DNA of 64,000 bases from JANRIG01 sp033765235 (GTDB taxonomy: Bacteria; Bacteroidota; Bacteroidia; Cytophagales; UBA9547). Location of the stretch: positions 1 to 64,000 of the forward strand of contig JANRIG010000039.1 in the NCBI GenBank assembly GCA_033765235.1. Reading direction: 5' to 3'. A model generated the notes under the pieces. That model worked only from the letters and a program-made list of their open reading frames with translations. It searched no databases and was not told the DNA's origin. Position 1 is the first letter of the stretch, and each line of letters starts with the position of its first letter. Positions 7,628-16,221 of the stretch are shown here, piece after piece. The translations under genes were made by a program, and so were the position numbers.

Positions 7628-8885
7628 ATTCTTTTAGTTTGCGGTATAGTGTACGCTCAGATATTCCGAGCTCATCTGCAGCCATTTTGCGCTTGCCGTT
7701 GTATTTTTTAAGTGCTTTGGTGATAAGTTCTTTTTCTTTTTCCATAATGGATAAAGACTCTACCTCAATTTCATGTGTTATATCCTCTATCTTAGGCTCT
7801 GTGTATACCTGAGATGTTGATTTTCCTATTATATTTTGGTTGTTTTGTTCAATAATTATAGGTCTTGTGTCTTGTATTTTTGGGGGAATGTTCAAAAACA
7901 GTTCAGGGTTATTGTTTATTATTTGCTCAGCCTGTGACGGATTTTTGGCAAAGTCAATGAACATGGCTTTGAGCTCATTAAAATCTTTTTTGAGGTCAAA
8001 TAATATTTTGTACAATATATCACGTTCCGAAAAGTCATTTACGGCATTCATGTTGCCATCCGCATAAAGCTTGGGAAGCACTGTACTGTGGGTTTTGTAT
8101 TCGGGCAAATAATTGAGCAATATTTGAGCTGTAACTTCACGGCTCAGTTCTATGATAGATATTTGGTCAACTATGTTTTTGAGCTGTCGTATATTGCCCG
8201 GAAAGCGATATTTGGAAATGGTTTCTTGGGCTTCTTTGGTGAGCTTTATAGGGTCAACTTTATATTTATCTGCAAAGTCTACGGCAAATTTTCTGAAAAG
8301 CAGATAAATATCTTCGCCTCTTTCGCGCAGCGGTGGCACAAATATGGGCACAGTATTGAGCCTGTAATAAAGGTCTTCTCTGAATTTTTTCGATTGCACT
8401 GCTTCCATCAGGTTCACATTGGTGGCTGCTACTACACGCACATCTGTTTTTTGTACTTTAGAAGAACCTACTTTAATAAACTCTCCATTTTCGAGCACTC
8501 GCAATAGCCTTGCTTGTGTGCCGAGTGGCATCTCACCTATTTCATCAAGAAAAATGGTGCCTCCGTCTGTCACTTCAAAGTATCCTTTGCGGGCATCTAC
8601 CGCACCTGTAAATGATCCTTTTTCATGGCCAAATAGCTCAGAGTCAATAGTGCCCTCGGGTATAGCTCCGCAATTTATGGCTATAAAGTTACTATGCTTG
8701 CGTGCACTGAGTTGATGTATGATTTTGGAAAAAGACTCCTTCCCCACTCCACTCTCACCTGTGATGAGCACAGTCATATTGGTAGACGCCACTTGTGTGG
8801 CTACCTGTATGGCATGGTTGAGGGCTGCCGAGTTGCCTATTATGCCAAATCTTTGCTTGATGGATTGTAACTCTTGGGGTGTCAA
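7608..8885 (-). CDS. Sigma-54-dependent transcriptional activator without receiver domain
   Basis: 425 residues. AAA+ domain from the first residues: Walker A GESGVGKE (about 43-50), the sigma-54 contact loop as GSFTGA rather than GAFTGA (about 96), Walker B GTIFLDEIG, and arginine-finger region LYYRLNTVPI. A low-complexity linker follows, and a C-terminal Fis-type helix-turn-helix (KRKMAADELGISERTLYRKL). No receiver, GAF or PAS domain precedes the AAA+ module, so its activity is not set by a fused sensor. The start must be TTG at 8885: an in-frame stop lies five codons upstream and no ATG occurs before the Walker A region. It lies in the miaB-lptE operon. Confidence 0.9.
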   Translation of the reverse strand: MTPQELQSIKQRFGIIGNSAALNHAIQVATQVASTNMTVLITGESGVGKESFSKIIHQLSARKHSNFIAINCGAIPEGTIDSELFGHEKGSFTGAVDARKGYFEVTDGGTIFLDEIGEMPLGTQARLLRVLENGEFIKVGSSKVQKTDVRVVAATNVNLMEAVQSKKFREDLYYRLNTVPIFVPPLRERGEDIYLLFRKFAVDFADKYKVDPIKLTKEAQETISKYRFPGNIRQLKNIVDQISIIELSREVTAQILLNYLPEYKTHSTVLPKLYADGNMNAVNDFSERDILYKILFDLKKDFNELKAMFIDFAKNPSQAEQIINNNPELFLNIPPKIQDTRPIIIEQNNQNIIGKSTSQVYTEPKIEDITHEIEVESLSIMEKEKELITKALKKYNGKRKMAADELGISERTLYRKLKEYDMEDL

Positions 8886-8908
8886 TGAGATGATTATTTA
8901 GGATATTA

Positions 8909-9442
8909 TTATTCGCCTTCTATCAAGGTTTGTATTTTTTGAAGTTTGTCGGGTGCATAGTCGCCGGTTTCGTGCAAGAGCAGATTGCCTTTATCGTCAA
9001 ATAAAAATATATGCGCTACATGTCTTTTCTTAAAATCTGGCTCATCGCTGTAGGGCTTCAGCGACCCTTTGTGTATTAATATGTATGGGTGCCAATCAGG
9101 GTTAAAACTTTTGCGAAGCATTTTTTCTACCTCAGGCATAGCCAATTGTGTGAACCCAAACAGCATGACACCCATATATAAATTCACATCATAAGGGTCT
9201 ATATTGAGTGGGTTTTTTACCATAAATGTATTCCATACAGGCTCTGCCCATGTCACAAGGCTTTCTTTGGATTTTTCTGAAAATGCTAAAAAAAGTATTG
9301 TGTACTTTCCTTTCACATCGCCGGGTATCGCTATTTCACTGCCCGATAGTTTTCTCATCACAGCAGGTTCGAATGGTAAATTTTTTTGGGCATATACACA
9401 CATGCCTATGATGGTGAGCACTACAATAATTATATTTTTCAT
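8909..9442 (-). CDS. Exported thioredoxin-fold-like protein without CxxC
   Basis: 177 residues with a signal peptide (about 1-18, ending VYAQ). The mature sequence GKYTILFLAFSEKSKESLVTW, then HIFLFDDKGNLLLHETGDYAPDKL, has the strand-helix order and the final DKGNLL hairpin of thioredoxin-like or ATP10-like domains. Its only cysteine is in the signal peptide, so it cannot do dithiol chemistry; a structural or chaperone role is possible. It lies 25 bp after miaB and 23 bp before the activator gene, so it is in that operon. Fold assignment is from pattern only. Confidence 0.45.
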   Translation of the reverse strand: MKNIIIVVLTIIGMCVYAQKNLPFEPAVMRKLSGSEIAIPGDVKGKYTILFLAFSEKSKESLVTWAEPVWNTFMVKNPLNIDPYDVNLYMGVMLFGFTQLAMPEVEKMLRKSFNPDWHPYILIHKGSLKPYSDEPDFKKRHVAHIFLFDDKGNLLLHETGDYAPDKLQKIQTLIEGE

Positions 9443-9467
9443 ATTTGTTAATTTAATAAAAAAAGTA

Positions 9468-10889
9468 TTAATTTATTACATGTCCTAATAAGGTGGCTTG
9501 GGTACATTTTTCTACAAATACATGCACATATTCACCTTTTTTATAGTGCATCTTTGGAAATACTATTACTTTGTTTTGAGAGTTGCGCCCTTGCAAATAG
9601 TCGTCTGATTTTTTGGAATATCCTTCTATCAATACTTTATACGTATTGCCTAAGTCTTGTTGGTTTCGCTCCCTGGATAACTGCCCTTGCAATTGTATTA
9701 TCTCGTTTAATCTTTTTTTCTTTATGTTGTCAGGCACATCATCTTTCAGCTTTTTAGCTGCGGGTGTATTGGGGCGCTCTGAGTAGGTAAACATGTATGC
9801 GTAGTCAAATTTAGCATACTTCATAATGCTTAGTGTATCTGCATGGTCTTCGTCTGTTTCTGTACAAAAGCCTGATATAGTGTCAGTAGATATACCGCAA
9901 TCTTCGCCCAATATATTTCTTATTGCATCTATCCTACCAATATACCATTCACGGGTATAGGTGCGGTTCATAAGTTCTAATATTCGTGTGCTGCCGCTCT
10001 GTACAGGCAGGTGTACATATTTGCATATGTTTTCATATTTGCTCATAGTATAAAGTACATCATCTGTCATGTCTTTGGGGTGTGATGTAGAAAAACGCAC
10101 CCTCAAATCCGGATGTATAAGTGCTACTCTCTCCAGCAAATGAGCAAAGTTTAGCACATTGCCGTCATCATTATATTTATAGCTATCCACATTTTGACCT
10201 AATAATGTAACTTCTCTGTAGCCTTGTGCAAATAGGTCTTTGGCCTCATTCACAATAGATTGTATATCTCTACTACGCTCTCTGCCTCTGGTGTATGGCA
10301 CCACACAAAATGAGCACATATTGTCGCAGCCCCTCATTATTGAAATGTATGCGGTGACACCATTGGTATGTAGCCTCACAGGTGCAATATCTGCATAGGT
10401 TTCTTCTTTGGACAAAAATACATTTACTGCCTTATGCCCTTCATCTACCTCTTGCATGAGTGTGCCCAAGTCGCGGTAGGCGTCAGGCCCTACTACCATA
10501 TCTACAATTTTTTCTTCTTCAAGCAGTTTTGCTTTCAGTCGCTCTGCCATACATCCCAGTACACCTACTACAAGACTTGGCTTATTTTTTTTTGACAAGT
10601 TTATTTCCGATAGTCGCTTGCGTACTTTTTGCTCAGCATTTTCGCGAATGGAGCACGTATTGAGAAATACTACATCAGCATCGTGGTAGTTTGAAGTGGT
10701 ATCATATCCATGATTATGCATGATAGAAGTCACAATTTCTGAATCCGAAAAATTCATTTGGCAACCGTAGCTTTCTATATATAGTTTACGCCCCTTCCCT
10801 GTATGTGTATCGTCGGATATTTTAATAGTTTCTGTAGGTGTTTTATCCACCTCAGATAATATTTGTATGTCATTCACCCAATGCGGCAT
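9468..10889 (-). CDS. miaB: tRNA-2-methylthio-N6-dimethylallyladenosine synthase
   Basis: Radical-SAM methylthiotransferase that converts i6A37 to ms2i6A37 in tRNAs reading UNN codons. 473 residues, full length. N-terminal UPF0004 domain starts YIESYGCQMNFSDSE with further cluster cysteines at NTCSIRENA and GCMAERL; the radical-SAM triad is in RGCDNMCSFCVVPYTRGRE; a TRAM domain closes the protein. It is the first gene of a minus-strand operon continuing to lptE. A perfect palindrome lies about 50 bp upstream of its ATG. Confidence 0.95.
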   Translation of the reverse strand: MPHWVNDIQILSEVDKTPTETIKISDDTHTGKGRKLYIESYGCQMNFSDSEIVTSIMHNHGYDTTSNYHDADVVFLNTCSIRENAEQKVRKRLSEINLSKKNKPSLVVGVLGCMAERLKAKLLEEEKIVDMVVGPDAYRDLGTLMQEVDEGHKAVNVFLSKEETYADIAPVRLHTNGVTAYISIMRGCDNMCSFCVVPYTRGRERSRDIQSIVNEAKDLFAQGYREVTLLGQNVDSYKYNDDGNVLNFAHLLERVALIHPDLRVRFSTSHPKDMTDDVLYTMSKYENICKYVHLPVQSGSTRILELMNRTYTREWYIGRIDAIRNILGEDCGISTDTISGFCTETDEDHADTLSIMKYAKFDYAYMFTYSERPNTPAAKKLKDDVPDNIKKKRLNEIIQLQGQLSRERNQQDLGNTYKVLIEGYSKKSDDYLQGRNSQNKVIVFPKMHYKKGEYVHVFVEKCTQATLLGHVIN

Positions 10890-10935
10890 GGTATATATGA
10901 TAAATATTTTTGCAAAGGTATATAAAAAAGAGAAT

Positions 10936-10950
10936 ATGACATAATGTCAT
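10936..10950. promoter_or_regulatory. Palindrome upstream of miaB
   Basis: ATGACAT-A-ATGTCAT, a perfect 7-bp inverted repeat about a single base, 47-61 bp upstream of the miaB start. Size and place suit a dimeric regulator site, but the sequence is AT-rich and no regulator is known; chance is not excluded. Confidence 0.35.
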
Positions 10951-11029
10951 TAGTAAAAATTAATACATACAATATTACTATAAATGATACTGTACGTCTG
11001 TATTATTAGGGTAATAAATGCCATATTAA

Positions 11030-11065
11030 TAAAAAATATCGCCCTCGTTTGTTACATAGGGCGAT
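11030..11065 (-). terminator. Rho-independent terminator of gapA
   Basis: Read on the minus strand, ATCGCCCT (11065-11058) pairs perfectly with AGGGCGAT (11045-11038) over a 12-nt loop, then a T-rich run (ATATTTTTTATT) follows. It starts about 40 bp after the gapA stop and is one of the few GC-rich stems in the AT-rich spacers. Confidence 0.8.
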
Positions 11066-11105
11066 GTATAATTATTGATATTTTAACAGTGATATAAAAT
11101 ATTAC

Positions 11106-12113
11106 CTAGTTCACCGTAGCCATGTGGCATATCAGGTCTATTACTTTGTTGGAGTAGCCCCACTCATTGTCATACCAGCTTACTATTTTCACAAAGTTAT
11201 CGCTGAGTTGTATGCCAGCTTTGGCATCAAATATGGAGGTGCGTGCATCGCCCACAAAATCGTTTGACACTACCTCGTCTTCGGTGTAACCAAGTATTCC
11301 TTTCATGTCGCCCTCAGAGAGGCGTTTCATTTCAGCTTTTATTTCATCGTATTTTGCCGGCTTTTGAAGGCGTACTGTGAGGTCTACTACTGATACATCA
11401 GGGGTAGGCACTCTGAATGCCATGCCTGTAAGTTTGCCTTTGAGCTCAGGTATCACCAATCCTACAGCTTTGGCAGCACCTGTGCTGGAGGGTATGATGT
11501 TTTGATAGGCACCACGTCCGCCTCGCCAGTCTTTGGCCGATGGTCCATCTACTGTTTTTTGAGTAGCAGTGGCAGCATGTACTGTAGTCATCAATCCTTC
11601 CTCTATGCCCCATTTGTCGTGCAGTGCTTTAGCCACGGGAGCCAGGCAGTTGGTTGTACATGATGCATTTGATACTATATTCATATCGGGTTTATATGCT
11701 TTTTGGTTCACACCCATTACAAAAGTAGGGGTATCATCTTTGGCCGGAGCAGATATTACTACTCTTTTGGCACCGGCTGCTATATGTGCTCCTGCTTTTT
11801 CTTTGTCAAGAAATAATCCTGTGGACTCTACTACATATTCAGCACCCACATCACTCCACTTGAGGTTTGAGGGGTCTTTTTCAGCTGTTACACGTATGGT
11901 ATTGCCATTTACCACAAGGTTGCCATTGGCTACTTCTATACTGCCTGCAAATACACCATGTGTAGAGTCATATTTGAGCATGTATGCCATGTAATCTACA
12001 TCTATCAGGTCATTGATACCTACTATTTGTACATTATTGTTATTGATGGCTGCGCGAAACACCAATCTGCCAATGCGTCCAAATCCGTTGATGCCTATTT
12101 TTATTTTTGACAT
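11106..12113 (-). CDS. gapA: Glyceraldehyde-3-phosphate dehydrogenase, type I
   Basis: NAD-dependent glycolytic enzyme of 335 residues, the usual length. Rossmann start KIGINGFGRIGRLVFRA, catalytic Cys in SNASCTTNCLAP, and the C-terminal SWYDNEWGYSNKVIDL are all diagnostic. It stands alone on the minus strand with a strong terminator about 40 bp after the stop, so it is probably a single-gene transcript. Confidence 0.97.
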   Translation of the reverse strand: MSKIKIGINGFGRIGRLVFRAAINNNNVQIVGINDLIDVDYMAYMLKYDSTHGVFAGSIEVANGNLVVNGNTIRVTAEKDPSNLKWSDVGAEYVVESTGLFLDKEKAGAHIAAGAKRVVISAPAKDDTPTFVMGVNQKAYKPDMNIVSNASCTTNCLAPVAKALHDKWGIEEGLMTTVHAATATQKTVDGPSAKDWRGGRGAYQNIIPSSTGAAKAVGLVIPELKGKLTGMAFRVPTPDVSVVDLTVRLQKPAKYDEIKAEMKRLSEGDMKGILGYTEDEVVSNDFVGDARTSIFDAKAGIQLSDNFVKIVSWYDNEWGYSNKVIDLICHMATVN

Positions 12114-12249
12114 AGTATTTAATTTATATGGTTAAAATTTAAGTTTCGGGTTAATATTCACAGGCAAAAATATAAATAATATTCATACATCATAATTTAT
12201 GTAATGAATTATCGTACATTTAATAAATAAATATATATAATACTGACAA

Positions 12250-12483
12250 TCAATCGTATAAATTGTTTGTGCTTGCATATTTTATACAGGCATGTACTAC
12301 TCTATCGTCTGGTTGCATATCCAATTCATCTATCATTTTGCATAATAGTTTTGTAGTTTTATAATTATTGGCAAATTGATCAGATATATTAACCGTGTTG
12401 TTTACTATATCATTTTCTGTAGCATTAGCCTCTTGGTATAGAGACTTTATCATCATTTCATGGAGAGTATATATTTGGTTCAT
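12250..12483 (-). CDS. Small protein following the ECF sigma gene
   Basis: 77 residues from the ATG at 12483 (a TTG two codons earlier is less likely). Mostly helical and acidic, with no membrane segment or recognised domain. It overlaps the end of the ECF sigma gene by 26 bp in a different frame, so the two are translationally coupled. Bacteroidota ECF genes are sometimes followed by a short soluble protein of this size, and a regulatory partner of the sigma factor is a reasonable guess; no zinc-binding or transmembrane anti-sigma signature is present. Confidence 0.55.
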   Translation of the reverse strand: MNQIYTLHEMMIKSLYQEANATENDIVNNTVNISDQFANNYKTTKLLCKMIDELDMQPDDRVVHACIKYASTNNLYD

Positions 12484-13054
12484 AGGCAAATTGGGGAGTT
12501 AATTTTTTTCGTAAATTTATCAATGCATAGCGCATGCGCCCTAAGGCTGTATTGAGGCTGACGCCTGTGTAAGAGGCTATATCTTTAAAACTCATTTCGG
12601 CATAGTGTCTTAGTAAGAGCACCTGCTTTTGCTCTTCAGGCAAATGTTTTATGGCTTCGCTGAGTATATTTTTTATTTCAGTATGAAGCAAATCATGGTC
12701 GGCATCACGGTCAAATATCATTAAGGTATCGAAGAGGTTATTATCCTCATTGTCACGCACATAATATTTTTTAGAATTTTTTCTGTAATAGTCTATCGCC
12801 AAGTTGTGAGCCATGCGCACAAGCCAATGTTTGAACTTGCCATCTTCATGATATTGTCCGGCTTTGAGTTTATCTACTACTTTGCAAAACACATCTTGAG
12901 TGAGGTCATTGGCTGTATCTTTATCTTTGACTATAAGATAAATAGTAGTAAATACTTTTGATTTGTGCCTTTTGAGCAACTCTTCAAATGCTTTTGGTTC
13001 ATGATTTTGATACATCAATATTAGTTGAGTATCTGTAAATACATTCATTTTCAT
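12458..13054 (-). CDS. ECF-family RNA polymerase sigma factor
   Basis: 198 residues. Region 2 spans about 8-85 (AFEELLKRHKSKVFTTIYLIVKD, then NDLTQDVFCKVVDKL and HWLVRMAHNLAIDYYR) and region 4 about 130-185 (LPEEQKQVLLLRHYAEMSFKDIA, then GVSLNTALGRMRYALINLRKKL). No region 1 or 3, so an extracytoplasmic-function type. The regulon cannot be told from sequence. A 7-bp-armed palindrome (13056-13075) lies directly before the ATG, and a small overlapping gene follows. No FecR-type anti-sigma factor is adjacent. Confidence 0.9.
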   Translation of the reverse strand: MKMNVFTDTQLILMYQNHEPKAFEELLKRHKSKVFTTIYLIVKDKDTANDLTQDVFCKVVDKLKAGQYHEDGKFKHWLVRMAHNLAIDYYRKNSKKYYVRDNEDNNLFDTLMIFDRDADHDLLHTEIKNILSEAIKHLPEEQKQVLLLRHYAEMSFKDIASYTGVSLNTALGRMRYALINLRKKLTPQFAYEPNIYSP

Positions 13055-13055
13055 A

Positions 13056-13075
13056 TACGTTAGTGGTTTAACGTA
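13056..13075. promoter_or_regulatory. Palindrome abutting the ECF sigma start
   Basis: TACGTTA-N6-TAACGTA, perfect 7-bp arms, ending one base before the ATG of the ECF sigma gene (start at 13054). In DNA it could be an operator; in the mRNA it would place a hairpin over the translation-initiation region. Either could control sigma production. Confidence 0.45.
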
Positions 13076-13128
13076 AATATTTCCCCATTATTGTTATCTA
13101 AATTTATTTATTATTTGGGTAGAATGTA

Positions 13129-13159
13129 TATCTATAAAAGGAGTATAAATTTATAGATA
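13129..13159. other. Inverted repeat between rluD-like gene and ECF sigma gene
   Basis: TATCTATAAA (13129-13138) pairs perfectly with TTTATAGATA (13150-13159) over 11 nt. It is 37 bp after the stop of the pseudouridine-synthase gene and 75 bp before the sigma ATG. No T-run follows on the minus strand, so it is a poor intrinsic terminator. It may be an operator or an mRNA-end hairpin. Confidence 0.4.
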
Positions 13160-13195
13160 CAAATATGTGCATTTACTATTATATTTTCAAGTTTT

Positions 13196-14224
13196 TTAAC
13201 TATAATTTTTTATTTTTTGTAATAATGCATCAAAATCTGGCGGCAATATTGATTCAAAATACATCTCTTTTTTTGTTGCAGGATGTACAAACCCTAAGGT
13301 ATATGCATGAAGTGCCTGACGTGGCATAATGGCAAAACAATTTTCAATAAACTGCTTGTATTTAGGTAATTGTCCACCTCTCAATATTTGGTCGCCACCG
13401 TATGATGCATCGCTGAATATTGGGTGTCCTATATGTTTCATATGTGCACGTATCTGGTGCGTGCGCCCTGTTTCCAGTTTGCACTCAATAAGGCTCACAT
13501 AAGTATAATCTTGCAATATTTTATAGTTGGTAATAGCTATTTTGCCAATGTATTCGTCTTCTGTCACTGCTACTGTTTTACGGTCGCGCGGGTTGCGCGC
13601 CAATAAAGTTTCTATTCTGCCTTCGGGGCTTTTGGGCACACCCCATACCAATGCTTTATAGATACGATTGATAGTATGGTCAAAAAACTGCCTTGCAAGG
13701 TGAGACATGGCCAAGTCTGTCTTAGCTATCACCATGAGCCCACTGGTATCTTTATCTATTCTATGTACTAATCCGGGTCTATATTCGCCATGCTGTGGTG
13801 CCGGCAGGTTTTGCAAGTAGTATACTAAAGCATTTACCAATGTGCCCGTCCAGTTTCCATGTGCAGGGTGTACTACCATTCCTGCAGGTTTGTCAAGGAT
13901 TATAAGATGCTCATCTTCATATATTATATTTATAGGTATATTTTCGGGTAGCAGTTCTGTGTTGCGTGGAGGAGTAGGCAGCAAAACTGTGATGATATCT
14001 GCAGGTTTTACCTTATAATTAGCTTTAATAATTTGATTATTAACTCTTATATTATGTGTATCTATTGCATTTTGTATTTTGTTGCGTGAGGTATGTGCCA
14101 GCCTGTCTATTAAAAATTTATCTATCCTTATGAGGCTTTGCCCTTTGTCTACCACTATGCGGTGGTGCTCATATAAGTCTTCTTCATCGTCGGATGATAA
14201 TATATTTTCGGGTAATTGGTTCAC
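13196..14224 (-). CDS. RluA-family 23S rRNA pseudouridine synthase (RluD-like)
   Basis: Isomerises uridine to pseudouridine in RNA, most likely 23S rRNA. 342 residues: S4 RNA-binding domain at about 30-90 (IRIDKFLIDRLAHTSRNKIQNAI), then the synthase domain with catalytic Asp in HRIDKDTSGLMVIAKT, and GRTHQIRAHMKHIGHPI. S4 plus this length favours RluD over RluA, but the exact target is not provable here. Start codon is GTG at 14224. ispD ends 9 bp upstream, so it is in a queA-ispD operon. Confidence 0.9.
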   Translation of the reverse strand: MNQLPENILSSDDEEDLYEHHRIVVDKGQSLIRIDKFLIDRLAHTSRNKIQNAIDTHNIRVNNQIIKANYKVKPADIITVLLPTPPRNTELLPENIPINIIYEDEHLIILDKPAGMVVHPAHGNWTGTLVNALVYYLQNLPAPQHGEYRPGLVHRIDKDTSGLMVIAKTDLAMSHLARQFFDHTINRIYKALVWGVPKSPEGRIETLLARNPRDRKTVAVTEDEYIGKIAITNYKILQDYTYVSLIECKLETGRTHQIRAHMKHIGHPIFSDASYGGDQILRGGQLPKYKQFIENCFAIMPRQALHAYTLGFVHPATKKEMYFESILPPDFDALLQKIKNYS

Positions 14225-14233
14225 AGCAATGAG

Positions 14234-14905
14234 TTATTTTGATTGCGAAAATATGGCTTTTGCCATCATCAAATCATCAGGAGTAGTGATTTTCATATTT
14301 ATGTATGAACCTTCAATTATATAGATATTTTCGCCCAATCTCTCAAGTACTGTGGCATCGTCGGTATATGAAGGTGACTCATCTGTGTCAAATGCTTTTT
14401 TAATAAGTTCAAGTCTGAATGTTTGCGGTGTTTGCACTATATAATATTTGCTGCGGTCTATGGACTGTGTGTGTCCATTAGTGACTACCCTTATAGAGTC
14501 TTTGAGCTTTACTGCAGCTACAGCATTGCCTTTATCCATAGCCATATGGTAGGAATTGTGAATAAGTTCTGAGGATACAAAGGGTCTTACACCATCATGT
14601 ATGGCTACCAGACCACTGCCTGAACAATACGATAAACAATTTTTTACGGTTTGAAATCTTGTTTTACCACCAATGACTACAGTATGGGGTACTGTGAATT
14701 GATAGGTTTCGCATATTTGTTTCCAATATTCTATTTGATCAGAAGGGAGACCTAAAATGATGATAATCTTAGGATTGTGCTCAAAAAATGCTGTAATGGT
14801 ATGCATAAGAATTGGCTTGCCTTGTACTTCAATAAACTGCTTGGGTACATGAGACTTCATGCGACTTCCAGACCCGCCTGCTACTATGATTGCATACAAA
14901 TCCAT
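14234..14905 (-). CDS. ispD: 2-C-methyl-D-erythritol 4-phosphate cytidylyltransferase
   Basis: Makes CDP-methylerythritol in the MEP isoprenoid pathway. 223 residues, the normal length. CTP-binding AGGSGSRMKS with VPKQF, the HDGVRPFVS segment, and YYIVQTPQTFRLELIKKAF are family markers. The active-site Lys in VPKQF is present. It lies between queA and the pseudouridine-synthase gene with gaps of 9 bp on each side. Confidence 0.93.
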   Translation of the reverse strand: MDLYAIIVAGGSGSRMKSHVPKQFIEVQGKPILMHTITAFFEHNPKIIIILGLPSDQIEYWKQICETYQFTVPHTVVIGGKTRFQTVKNCLSYCSGSGLVAIHDGVRPFVSSELIHNSYHMAMDKGNAVAAVKLKDSIRVVTNGHTQSIDRSKYYIVQTPQTFRLELIKKAFDTDESPSYTDDATVLERLGENIYIIEGSYINMKITTPDDLMMAKAIFSQSK

Positions 14906-14914
14906 AATATGAAT

Positions 14915-15961
14915 TTACAAAATAAGCAACGCATCTCCATAAGTGAGAAATCTGTATTTTTCTTGTATAGCCACTTCATAGGCTTGTTTTATTAAATCAA
15001 AACTTCCAAATGAGCATGCCATCATCATGAGTGTAGACTCGGGCATTTGAAAGTTGGTAAGTAGTGCATTGCATATTTTAAAATCGTATGGAGGAAATAT
15101 AAATTTATCTGTCCATGCATCTATGGGTTTGAGTCTGCCGGATGCTGATACCGAAGACTCCAGCGCGCGCATGGCGGTAGTACCTATGGCACATACTCTT
15201 TTTTTGTTATCCAAAGCATTATTCACTTTTTGAGCCAACATGTCTGATATGATGTAGTGCTCAGAGTCCATTTTATGCTTGGTGAGGTCTTCCACATCTA
15301 CCGGTCTAAATGAGCCTAAGCCTATGTATAGTGTGAGAGTCATAATGTCTACTCCCTTTATTTCCAATCTTTTGGCTAATTGCTTAGTAAAGTGTAAGCC
15401 TGCGGCTGGTGCAGCTACAGAGCCTAAGTGTTTGGCAAATATGGTCTGATAGTGGTCTCTGTCTTCGGGTTCTACTTTACGTTTTATGTATTTAGGCAGA
15501 GGGGTTTCGCCCAGTTCATGTATTACTTTCATAAAATCTTCGGCGGTGCCGTCGAATAGAAAACGTATGGTACGCCCGCGAGATGTAGTGTTATCTATCA
15601 CCTCGGCCACCAACTCGCCATTTCCAAAATAGAGCTTATTTCCCACCCTGATTTTGCGGGCGGGGTCTACTAATACATCCCAAAGATGCACATCTTTGCT
15701 GAGTTGCCTAAGCAAAAAAACTTCTATTCGTGCACCTGTTTTTTCTTTATTGCCATAGAGTCTGGCAGGAAACACTTTAGAGTCATTGGCCACCAATACA
15801 TCATGCTCATCAAAGTATTGTAAAATGTCTTTTACCATTTTATGCTCAATCTGTTTGGTAGCTCTGTGCAGCACCATCATTCGAGCCTCATCTCGATTGG
15901 GTGCAGGGTATTGTGCTATAAGCTCCGGAGGTAAATTGTAATTAAATTCTGATAACTTCAT
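14915..15961 (-). CDS. queA: S-adenosylmethionine:tRNA ribosyltransferase-isomerase
   Basis: Moves the ribosyl part of SAM to preQ1 in tRNA, giving epoxyqueuosine. 348 residues from the ATG at 15961; a start 13 codons earlier would add an atypical tail before the family's usual opening (MKLSEFNYNLPPELIAQ). PAPNRDEARMMVL, HLGSVAAPAAGLHFT and the MPESTLMMMACSFG region are diagnostic. First gene of the queA-ispD-pseudouridine synthase operon; about 260 bp of AT-rich spacer separate it from divergent gyrB, room for both promoters, but I see no strong box. Confidence 0.94.
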   Translation of the reverse strand: MKLSEFNYNLPPELIAQYPAPNRDEARMMVLHRATKQIEHKMVKDILQYFDEHDVLVANDSKVFPARLYGNKEKTGARIEVFLLRQLSKDVHLWDVLVDPARKIRVGNKLYFGNGELVAEVIDNTTSRGRTIRFLFDGTAEDFMKVIHELGETPLPKYIKRKVEPEDRDHYQTIFAKHLGSVAAPAAGLHFTKQLAKRLEIKGVDIMTLTLYIGLGSFRPVDVEDLTKHKMDSEHYIISDMLAQKVNNALDNKKRVCAIGTTAMRALESSVSASGRLKPIDAWTDKFIFPPYDFKICNALLTNFQMPESTLMMMACSFGSFDLIKQAYEVAIQEKYRFLTYGDALLIL

Positions 15962-16221
15962 GTTTTGTAATAAAATACACTTTCCTAAAAAAGGTTGCAA
16001 AATTAGTATAATAATTTGATATAAAAGTTATTTTTTACTTAAAGTAATAAATAATACATTAATAAATAAGAGCAGATACAAAATATATTATATTATGTAT
16101 TTATTTTCTCAAAAAATATGTCAATATATAAGATGTGGATTGTTGTATGTTAATAAATTGTTACCTTTACCTGATTTTTAATATGTATAATTATTAAAAA
16201 AACACATTTATTACATCTATT

